Assembly: GCA_016869765.1 (NCBI GenBank)
Contig: VGES01000023.1
Span: forward strand, 1 to 56,435
Direction: 5' to 3'
DNA length: 56,435 nucleotides
From: Alphaproteobacteria bacterium
GTDB taxonomy: Bacteria; Pseudomonadota; Alphaproteobacteria; SHVP01
Position 1 is the stretch's first letter; each line of letters begins with the position of its first letter. The position numbers were made by a program, and so were the translations under genes. This document shows, piece by piece, positions 39,784 through 46,499 of the stretch. The notes under the pieces are model-generated. The model saw only the letters and a list, made by a program, of their open reading frames with translations, searched no databases and was not told the origin of the DNA.

Positions 39784-41793
39784 TCACAGGGCGTTGCCGG
39801 CGACGTGGCCGTCCTGCGTAGCCGCCATGACGTTGCGCGGCATGTAGGCATCGCCCACGACGTGAACCGTGACGCCAGCGGCTTCGAGTGGCCCCTGCAT
39901 CTCCAGGTTCGGACGCCGTGGCGTCGCATAGGTGAAGAGCGCGACGTCCCCGATCTCCCCCTCGTCGCCGTTGATGACGTTGCGATAGACCAGCACGCCA
40001 TCCTCGAAGCGTGACTTCGCAGTGGGCTCGCTCAGGAGCTGAACATCGATCCGCTTGCCATAGATCCGGCGATAGACGCTCTGCTGACGCACCAAAGGTT
40101 CGTCACGCCCGATCGCCTCGCGCGGTGTCAACAACACGACACGATCGAATTTGTCGCGCATGAACTCGGCCGCCGAGTACGTGCCGTCCATCCCATCCAT
40201 GTCAAGGATCACCGCGGTCCCCGGCTGCTTGACCGGATGGAGCAAGAGTTCCTGGGTGATGGCGCGTAGGTCGAGCAGAAACCCCTCGTCCTGCCAGGCC
40301 TTGGGCAACATCGTGGGCCAGGCCATCGTCGAACCCGTCGCGAGCACAACGGCGTCCGGCGCCAGGGCCAGGACCTCGTCCACTCCGACGGTGACCCCGA
40401 GCTCGAACTTCACACCGGCTTTCTTCGCCATGACCTGCTGGAAGTCATAGATCGAGGACAACGGGTCGCATCCGGGAAGCAGCGCGTTCAACCGGGTCTT
40501 GCCGCCAAGCTCGCTCGACGCACTGAACAGGGTCACGGCGTGACCACGTGCCGCCGCCACCCAAGCGGCCTCGAGCCCGGCGATCCCGCCGCCCACGACC
40601 ACGACACGCTGCTTCTTGGCTGCGGGCTTGGGCCACCAATCGACCTCGTCGGGCAGTCCCGCGCGCGGATTGTTGTCGCACATGAGGGGCTGTTCGAGAT
40701 TGATGACGCCCCAGCAGTTGTTGCACGACACGCATTTTCGAATGTCGTTGTCGCGGTTCTGCGCCGCTTTGAGTCCCCAAGCGGGATCCGTGAGCAGCGT
40801 GCGACTCATCATCACCAACTCGCCGATGCCATCCCGGAGCAGTGCTTCGCCCTGTGCCGGTTCGAGGATTCGCCCGACCGCGCCGCACGGAATGCCGTTC
40901 GCTGCGTCGTGCAGGCGCTTGATCAACGGGAAGAATGTTCCCCGCTCCCAGTGCATGTCGGGCAGATGCATGTCGAGGGTGCGGGCGTGCGAGCCTTGGA
41001 CCCAGCAGAAATAGTCGACCTGACTCTTGGCTGCGAAATAGCGCGTGATGCGCTCGGATTCGTCGGGATCGACGCCGCCGGGAATGCCGTCGTCGCCCGG
41101 GAGCCGCAGCCCGAGAATGAAATCGCTGCCGCAAGAGGCCCGCACCGCCTCGATGACGTCTTGAATCAGGCGGCAGCGGTTCTCCAGCGCGCCGCCGTAG
41201 GCGTCCTCACGGATGTTCGACCACGGCGACAGGAACTGATGGAAAATGTGGCCATGGCCGCCGGATATCTCGAGCCCGGAAAAGCCGGCGGCTTTCAGCT
41301 TGCGCGCCGAGAGCGCGAAATCATCCACCATCTGGCGGATTTCGCCTGTCGACATGGCGTGCGGGATCGTCCAACTCCAGTCGTCGGGGAGCGGCGAGGG
41401 CCCGAGCGCCTTCATCTTGCGCCCGGGCTTGTGGTTGCCTCGGCCGGGATCCTGGATCTGCGTTAGGATATGGCCGTCGGCCGCCTGGATCGCTTCCGCC
41501 AGGCGCTTCAAGCCATCCATGTTGTCCTGATCCCAGACCCGCATGCGCGTGTCGGACGCTTGACCACGGCGTAGCGCCATCGGCTCTGTGATGGTCATCG
41601 CCGTTCCGCCTTTGATGCGGTTGACGTGATAGTCGACGAAGCGTTGCGTCACTTCACCGTTGCGACCGTAGCGCGTCGACATCGCCGCATGGACGATGCG
41701 GTTCTTGAGGCGTTTTCCGGCGAGCGTGAACGGTGAAAGCAGCCGTGGATATTCGAGTTCCGCGCCGGTCACCGGCTGACGTTGGACGTTCAT
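39784..41793 (-). CDS. Old-yellow-enzyme/FeS/FAD oxidoreductase, copy 3 (divergent)
   Basis: The 669 residues have the same three-part plan as the pair at 29.7-33.9 kb: an FMN barrel (KRLKNRIVHAAMSTRYGRNG), a 4Fe-4S motif (CVSCNNCWG then C at LMCDNNP; spacing C-x2-C-x2-C-x11-C) and FAD/NAD(P) domains (VVVGGGIAGLEAAWVAAARG). It is more distant in sequence from the other two. FMN-barrel features include GGHGHIFHQFLSPWSN. It follows an alpha/beta hydrolase gene by 56 bases on the same strand, so the two form an operon. Confidence 0.92.
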   Translation of the reverse strand: MNVQRQPVTGAELEYPRLLSPFTLAGKRLKNRIVHAAMSTRYGRNGEVTQRFVDYHVNRIKGGTAMTITEPMALRRGQASDTRMRVWDQDNMDGLKRLAEAIQAADGHILTQIQDPGRGNHKPGRKMKALGPSPLPDDWSWTIPHAMSTGEIRQMVDDFALSARKLKAAGFSGLEISGGHGHIFHQFLSPWSNIREDAYGGALENRCRLIQDVIEAVRASCGSDFILGLRLPGDDGIPGGVDPDESERITRYFAAKSQVDYFCWVQGSHARTLDMHLPDMHWERGTFFPLIKRLHDAANGIPCGAVGRILEPAQGEALLRDGIGELVMMSRTLLTDPAWGLKAAQNRDNDIRKCVSCNNCWGVINLEQPLMCDNNPRAGLPDEVDWWPKPAAKKQRVVVVGGGIAGLEAAWVAAARGHAVTLFSASSELGGKTRLNALLPGCDPLSSIYDFQQVMAKKAGVKFELGVTVGVDEVLALAPDAVVLATGSTMAWPTMLPKAWQDEGFLLDLRAITQELLLHPVKQPGTAVILDMDGMDGTYSAAEFMRDKFDRVVLLTPREAIGRDEPLVRQQSVYRRIYGKRIDVQLLSEPTAKSRFEDGVLVYRNVINGDEGEIGDVALFTYATPRRPNLEMQGPLEAAGVTVHVVGDAYMPRNVMAATQDGHVAGNAL

Positions 41794-41849
41794 GACCTCT
41801 CCTGCCCCGCGGCCGTCGTTCGAATGTTATCGCCTCGGCTATGGTCCAA

Positions 41850-42641
41850 CTAAGCGGCGAGGCGCGGCCCGACGCAAAAGTTCGTTATCGCCTCGGCGTA
41901 GTGCTTGGGATGCTCGGTATACGGCAGGTGGCCGCACTTATCGATGAGCGTCACCTTCGCGGCGGGCAAATGCTTCTTGAATTCCTGGGCGTAGCCGACC
42001 GGGGTGAATTTGTCCTGCATGCCCCAAACGATATGGACCGGAACACGGATGCGATGCAGCCACTTCGGCATATCCGGATCGTGTCGGCTCTCTCCGGCGA
42101 GGATTTGCGACGTCGCCCGGTTCTTCTTGTTGATCGGGTTGTCGTCGGCATTGGCCGGAAGGCGAGCAATCATCTGCTCGGCCAACGCTTGATCGTAGAG
42201 CACCATCCGCATGGTTTCGGCCTGGGTGCGCGGCATCGCCGAGGGCCGCGGGATGTCGGGATTGCTGAGCCCGCCGGCACACACCAGTGTCAGGGTCTTG
42301 AGCGGCGTCGGATTGACATAGGCGACGGTGGCGGCGATCCAGCCGCCGATCGAAGTGCCGACCAGGTGAACGCCGGTCAAACCGAAATGACCCATGAACT
42401 CGTGGTAGTAGAGCGCCATGTCGCGCATCGACCCGAGCCAGGTCGGCATGTCGGATTCCCCGTAGCCGGGATGTTGCGGCACAATGACGTCAAAAGACCG
42501 CGCCAACTGTTCCATGAACGGCATCACCGTGCTGACGACGCCCGCGCCGTGCAGATAGAGCAGCGGCTCGCCATGGCCGCCACGCTGGACCATGACCTTG
42601 CAACCGTTGATGACGTGTTGTTCCTTGACAAAAGTCGCCAC
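41850..42641 (-). CDS. Alpha/beta hydrolase (meta-cleavage-product-hydrolase-like)
   Basis: The start is GTG 42641 (VATFVKEQHVINGCK) after GGGGAGGAG; the longer frame is shadow. The 263 residues keep a full catalytic triad: Ser in GTSIGG, Asp in WGMQDKFTP and His in KCGHLPYTEHP. Unlike the two double-domain proteins in this window, it should be an active hydrolase, probably of C-C or ester bonds as in MhpC/BphD-like enzymes. It precedes the third old-yellow-type reductase in an operon. Confidence 0.88.
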   Translation of the reverse strand: MATFVKEQHVINGCKVMVQRGGHGEPLLYLHGAGVVSTVMPFMEQLARSFDVIVPQHPGYGESDMPTWLGSMRDMALYYHEFMGHFGLTGVHLVGTSIGGWIAATVAYVNPTPLKTLTLVCAGGLSNPDIPRPSAMPRTQAETMRMVLYDQALAEQMIARLPANADDNPINKKNRATSQILAGESRHDPDMPKWLHRIRVPVHIVWGMQDKFTPVGYAQEFKKHLPAAKVTLIDKCGHLPYTEHPKHYAEAITNFCVGPRLAA

Positions 42642-42891
42642 GCGCTCCTCCCCTGGCCTCGCCGGGCCTGACGCCCCTGTTTGGTTCCTGTGGATAGCAT
42701 GTTTCCCGCAGCCCCGGGAGGCGCTCGCGCATGCACCGGCGCGCGTGCCACCGCCCGTGCGACGAGCCCCGCACCCCCGCGACACTGGCGTTGGCCGGGC
42801 GCGCCTTGGTGACCCCCGTCTCCGCTGTTAGAATACTCGCCTCACGAGCCCGCACATGATGACCGCGGGCATCAAGACCAATCGAGGTTCC
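42642..42891. other. Divergent intergenic region
   Basis: These 250 bases separate the alpha/beta hydrolase from the quinone reductase. It holds the promoter candidate listed at 42806-42834 facing right. I see no second ORF with coding character. Confidence 0.5.
42806..42834 (+). promoter_or_regulatory. Candidate sigma-70 promoter of the quinone oxidoreductase gene
   Basis: TTGGTG (42806-42811), 17 bases, then TAGAAT (42829-42834) fits the vegetative -35/-10 layout, about 58 bases before the ATG at 42892. Confidence 0.5.
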
Positions 42892-43935
42892 ATGAAAGCT
42901 GCCGTCATGCACCGGCACGGCGGGCCCGGAGTGCTCGCCTTCGAAGATATAGCGACTCCCAGCGCCGGACCGGGGGAGGTCCTGATCAAGCTGACGGCCG
43001 CCGGGGTTAACCGCTTCGACACGCTGGTTCGCTCGGGCAACGTACCCAACGCGTCGGTGACCTTCCCGCACATCCCCGGGGTCGAGGGGGCCGGGCTCGT
43101 CGCTGCCGTCGGGGATGGGGTAACCGCCTTCAAAGTCGGCCAACGCGTTATCCCGATCCTCACTGTATCGCTTGGGCTTTGCGACAAACCGGTCTGCTAT
43201 TGCGCCCAAGGCCACGACAACATATGCGCCAAGTTCGACAAACTCGGGCACACACGATGGGGCACCTACGCCGAATACGTCCGGGTCAACCAGTTCAGCC
43301 TGCTGCCGCTTCCCGATGCACTCAGCGATCTCGACGCGAGCGCCGCGGTGGTCGCATTCGCCACGGCATGGGAATTGTTCAAAAAGGTCAGCGTCCGGGC
43401 CGAGGACACGGTCCTCGTCAACGCCGCCGGCGGGGCCGTCGGCAGCGCCGGCGTACAGATCGGCCGCATGCTGGGATGCCGCGTCATCGCCAGCGCCGGT
43501 TCCGATGACAAGCTCGCCCGCGCCCGACAGCTCGGTGCCGACGCCGGGATCAACTACCGTTCGCAAGACCTCACGGCCGCCGCACGCGAACTCACCGGTG
43601 GTCGCGGGGTCGACGTTGTCATCGAGGGCGTTGGCGGCGAAATCCTCCGCCAAAGCCTCGATGCCCTGGCGCCCAACGGTCGCTGTTCCACGGCTGGGTC
43701 CATCGCGCCTACGGAAACGCTGATCGACATCCGCAAATACATGGTGCGCTCGCAGATCACGCTGACGGGATCACACTTTACGCCGAAGGAATCGATCAAG
43801 GAGATCTTGCGCATGCTGGCCCGCGGGGCGCTGCGCCCGGTGATCGCCCGCACCTTCCCGTTGCGCGAAGCGAATCGCGCACACGAACTGCTCGAGAGCC
43901 GCGACCTGTTCGGAAACATCGTGCTCGAGGTCTAG
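42892..43935 (+). CDS. MDR-superfamily quinone oxidoreductase/alcohol dehydrogenase
   Basis: The start is ATG 42892 (MKAAVMHRHGGPG) after CGAGG. The 347 residues have a GroES-like domain and a Rossmann domain with NAAGGAVGSAGVQIGRM. The insertion between them has Cys pairs (CDKPVCYCAQGHDNIC) that may hold a structural zinc, as in zinc-type ADHs, although the catalytic Cys/His set looks incomplete. So NADPH:quinone reductase, or zinc-type alcohol dehydrogenase, remains open. It converges with a small ORF and the ASCH gene. Confidence 0.88.
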   Translation: MKAAVMHRHGGPGVLAFEDIATPSAGPGEVLIKLTAAGVNRFDTLVRSGNVPNASVTFPHIPGVEGAGLVAAVGDGVTAFKVGQRVIPILTVSLGLCDKPVCYCAQGHDNICAKFDKLGHTRWGTYAEYVRVNQFSLLPLPDALSDLDASAAVVAFATAWELFKKVSVRAEDTVLVNAAGGAVGSAGVQIGRMLGCRVIASAGSDDKLARARQLGADAGINYRSQDLTAAARELTGGRGVDVVIEGVGGEILRQSLDALAPNGRCSTAGSIAPTETLIDIRKYMVRSQITLTGSHFTPKESIKEILRMLARGALRPVIARTFPLREANRAHELLESRDLFGNIVLEV

Positions 43936-43943
43936 GATCGCCT

Positions 43944-44195
43944 TCAGCGGTCGGCGACCTCCGTGATCAGCATCGTCACCTCCGGCGCCGAGATGCCGTT
44001 CATTTGGATCCACAACGGCGTTCCGGCGGTCAGGTGGTACGCGATACTTTTGACGAGCGGCCGACACTGCGTCTGAGCCTCATAGGCCGGCGATTTGACG
44101 AGTTTCTCGCCCTCGACGACATCGACCCAAATCTGGCCCGAATCAAGGCTTGGGGTAGACGCACTCGAAACGCTCGACCACGACTGCCATGTCAT
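43944..44195 (-). CDS. Small ORF overlapping the ASCH gene, start uncertain
   Basis: The frame ends at 43944. ATG 44195 is preceded directly by GTGGAGG (spacing too tight) and would overlap the ASCH coding sequence by 53 bases. The downstream part (GQIWVDVVEGEKLVKSPAYE and AYHLTAGTPLWIQMNGISA) has good protein character, ending ITEVADR; the first 18 or so residues look like shadow. Possibly a separate small gene with a different start, or the 3' part of a frameshifted ASCH gene. No family recognised. Confidence 0.4.
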   Translation of the reverse strand: MTWQSWSSVSSASTPSLDSGQIWVDVVEGEKLVKSPAYEAQTQCRPLVKSIAYHLTAGTPLWIQMNGISAPEVTMLITEVADR

Positions 44196-44622
44196 CCTCC
44201 ACTTTCTTTCCCAACGGGCCGAGCAGGTCGTTCCAATACTTGGTGTGAACCCCACGCCACACGCCGAGATCACGCACTGGAGGACCGTCGAGACCGGTGT
44301 GGCTGGCATCGATCTCCTTGAAGGTCGTCAGTGTCAGCTGCTTGACCTGCAGTAGCGCCTGCGGCACGCCGTCATAGGTCGACAGCACGACGAATTGCCC
44401 GATCTCGGGCTTGGTGTTCGGATGAGCCGCCCACAGCCAGGGCACGGAGAACGTGCCCCGCTTCTCGCCCGCTCTCACATGACGGCAGATCGATTCCGAC
44501 GTCTCCTGATTCCAGCCGATGCAGCGCGTACGATAGTTCTCGATCTGGGCCTTGGGCAAGGCGCCGCGGGCTCGATCAATGAACGAATTGAGCGCGGCGG
44601 CGGTCGGTTGGGCGGGCGGCAT
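44143..44622 (-). CDS. ASCH-domain protein
   Basis: The start is ATG 44622 (MPPAQPTAAALNSF) after a good CGGAGGA. The 159 residues follow the ASCH pattern: an N-terminal helix, CRHVRAGEKRGTFS, then G(Q)FVVLSTYDG.PQALLQV, TFKEIDASHT and LGVWRGVHTKYW near the end. ASCH domains bind RNA or nucleotides and some are amidohydrolases or esterases acting on modified nucleosides; here the role is unknown. It is divergent from the isochorismatase-family gene. Confidence 0.75.
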   Translation of the reverse strand: MPPAQPTAAALNSFIDRARGALPKAQIENYRTRCIGWNQETSESICRHVRAGEKRGTFSVPWLWAAHPNTKPEIGQFVVLSTYDGVPQALLQVKQLTLTTFKEIDASHTGLDGPPVRDLGVWRGVHTKYWNDLLGPLGKKVEDDMAVVVERFECVYPKP

Positions 44623-44719
44623 GAAATCCTCCGGGGTCTGAACTGCCCAAGCTTGTCCGCGAACCGCGCGTTGGGCAAGCTCCCATCGAGGATTGTGGTG
44701 TCCGCGAAAGGACGGCGTC

Positions 44720-45358
44720 ATGGACTTCAATAGCGAACGGATGGCCCTGCTCGCCATCGACTTGCAGGTCGGGTTCTGTGCACCGGACGGGTCGGTCGCG
44801 CGACGGGGCCGCGATACGACCATGCTCCAGGCGGCGGCCAAGAAGTCCGGGGAACTCGTCGCACACGTCCGCAACGCCGGAATCCCCATCATCTGGACCC
44901 AAATGACACTGCGTCCCGACTACAAGGATGGCGGCCTCCTGACCGACGTCTACAAGCCTAAGATCGCCGCAGGAGGCGGGTTGCAACGCGGGACCAAGGA
45001 TGTCGACCTGCTGCCGGGGCTCGATGTCCGGGCAGAGGACTTCATCGTCGACAAACCGCGCAATTCGGCGTTCTACGCCTCGACCCTCGAGGCCATCCTG
45101 CGTGCCCGCCGAATCGAGAGCCTGCTGGTCTGCGGCGTGACCACGGCGATGTGCGTCGAATGCTCGGTGCGCGATGCGTTTCAGCGCGACTACGCCACAT
45201 TCGTCGTCGCCGATTGCGTCGGCGAATACAACCCTGAACGGCACCGCAACGCCCTATCCGCGATGGCGTACGGATTTGGCAACGTCCTGTCCTGGGAACA
45301 AACGTTGGCCGGCTTGCAGCGGGGCCGATTCACCCTGGCGCCCGGGACCACCGACTAG
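44720..45358 (+). CDS. Isochorismatase-family cysteine hydrolase
   Basis: The start is ATG 44720 (MDFNSERMALLAIDLQ) after AAAGGA. The 212 residues carry the Asp-Lys-Cys triad: D14 (AIDLQ), K112 (VDKPRNSAF) and C145 (TTAMCVE). The family includes nicotinamidases, N-carbamoylsarcosine and ureidomalonate-type amidohydrolases and isochorismatases. Given the Cys nucleophile I favour an amidase (C-N hydrolase), with substrate unknown. The stop is at once followed by an 18-base palindrome. Confidence 0.88.
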   Translation: MDFNSERMALLAIDLQVGFCAPDGSVARRGRDTTMLQAAAKKSGELVAHVRNAGIPIIWTQMTLRPDYKDGGLLTDVYKPKIAAGGGLQRGTKDVDLLPGLDVRAEDFIVDKPRNSAFYASTLEAILRARRIESLLVCGVTTAMCVECSVRDAFQRDYATFVVADCVGEYNPERHRNALSAMAYGFGNVLSWEQTLAGLQRGRFTLAPGTTD

Positions 45359-45376
45359 CCGGACCTATAGGTCCGG
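45359..45376. promoter_or_regulatory. Perfect 18-bp palindrome (candidate operator) before the TRAP genes
   Basis: CCGGACCTATAGGTCCGG is self-complementary over its full length. TATACT at 45380-45385, four bases on, is a good -10 element, and no -35 element fits at normal spacing, so an activator or repressor at the palindrome is plausible. It also could act as a hairpin at the end of the preceding gene, but there is no T-tract. A further seven-base hairpin lies at 45405-45428 in the leader. Confidence 0.45.
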
Positions 45377-45446
45377 ACATATACTGGCTGCACCGGGGAA
45401 ACATACGGGGCGTGGAATCCGGCCCCGTCAACATTGTGAGGGGGAA

Positions 45447-46421
45447 ATGCGACTGATAAACAACATCTCGGGCGTGGTCGTCGGCGCCGCCATGATCATG
45501 GCAGCGGCCCAGGCCAGCGCACAAACGCAGCAATTCAAGATGGGAGCCGGCTTGGCTGGAACCTATCCCATCTATTCGGCAAAGTTCACCGACCTGATCA
45601 ACAAGAACGTGCCCGGCGTGCAGATCGCGCCGGTGTCGATCGGCAGTCTCGAAGCCCAGTTCGACATGCAGAAGGGCGAACTGCAGTTCAAGATCGGCTA
45701 TGCCTTCGACGTCAAGCGCATCACCGATGGTCTGTCGTCCGTGCCGACCAAGACACCCGACGTCTGCCACTTGCAGATGGTGTTCGGCGACGGGCTCTAC
45801 GTCGTGGCGAAGCGGGACAGCCCGATCAACAGCCTCAATGATCTGACCAAAGGCCGCTACCGCGTGTGGGTCGGCCCGAAGACGGGCTTCTTCTTCAACA
45901 TCATCAACCCGCTGATGGAAGCCCACGGTATGAAACTCGAGGACCTCGAGAAGACGGGCACCGTGCTCGAGACGTTCGGTTACGGCGATACGGCCCAGGC
46001 CTTCCAGGATCGCCGCCTCGACTTGACCTTCTTCTCGGGCGGCATCCCCTACAACTTGATGCTGCAGATCGAGAATCAGCCCGGCTTCAAGTTCATCAAG
46101 ATCGGCCCCGACGCGATGAAGAAGTTCCTCGAACTGCGTCCGGGCATCACGACGCGCACCGTTGCCAAGGGCACCTACAAGGGCCAGGACGAGGAAATCA
46201 CAGTCCCCTGGTATGCCAACCAGGTGATCGCGACGACCAAGGTGCCCGAGCCGATCCAGTATCAGATCACCAAGGTGATGAACGAGAAGGCCAAAGAATT
46301 CCACGGTATCTTCCCAGGGTCTGACGAAATCGGGGCCGTCGATCCGTTGGCGGGTAACCAGGTCCAGGTCTGCGCCGGGGCGCAGCGCTATTACCGGGAG
46401 ATCGGCAAGCTACGCTCCTAA
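45447..46421 (+). CDS. TAXI-family TRAP transporter solute-binding protein
   Basis: The start is ATG 45447 (MRLINNISGVVVGAAM) after GAGGGGG; the longer frame is out-of-frame upstream sequence. The 324 residues have a signal peptide (cleavage near ASA-QT), followed by FKMGAGLAGTYPIYSAKF, the glycine-rich TAXI start, with the conserved RVWVGPKTGFFFNII and DLTFFSGGIPY regions. It binds organic anions in the periplasm and feeds the fused TRAP permease encoded next. Confidence 0.9.
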   Translation: MRLINNISGVVVGAAMIMAAAQASAQTQQFKMGAGLAGTYPIYSAKFTDLINKNVPGVQIAPVSIGSLEAQFDMQKGELQFKIGYAFDVKRITDGLSSVPTKTPDVCHLQMVFGDGLYVVAKRDSPINSLNDLTKGRYRVWVGPKTGFFFNIINPLMEAHGMKLEDLEKTGTVLETFGYGDTAQAFQDRRLDLTFFSGGIPYNLMLQIENQPGFKFIKIGPDAMKKFLELRPGITTRTVAKGTYKGQDEEITVPWYANQVIATTKVPEPIQYQITKVMNEKAKEFHGIFPGSDEIGAVDPLAGNQVQVCAGAQRYYREIGKLRS

Positions 46422-46454
46422 TGGCTTAGGGGCATTGCGGAGCGTGAGACGCCA

Positions 46455-46488
46455 GGGGCCGGGCATGATCGCCCGGCCCCGTTCTTTT
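46455..46488 (+). terminator. Terminator/attenuator between TRAP binding protein and permease
   Basis: A perfect 10-bp stem (46455-46464 with 46471-46480), six-base loop, then GTTCTTTT. It lies between the stop at 46421 and the ATG at 46500, and probably gives more binding protein than permease. Confidence 0.7.
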
Positions 46489-46499
46489 CACGGACAAGC

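Noticed and set aside
45174-45446. Long N-terminal extension of the TAXI binding protein
   Set aside because: It overlaps the isochorismatase gene out of frame and would bury the signal peptide; ATG 45447 has GAGGGGG upstream.
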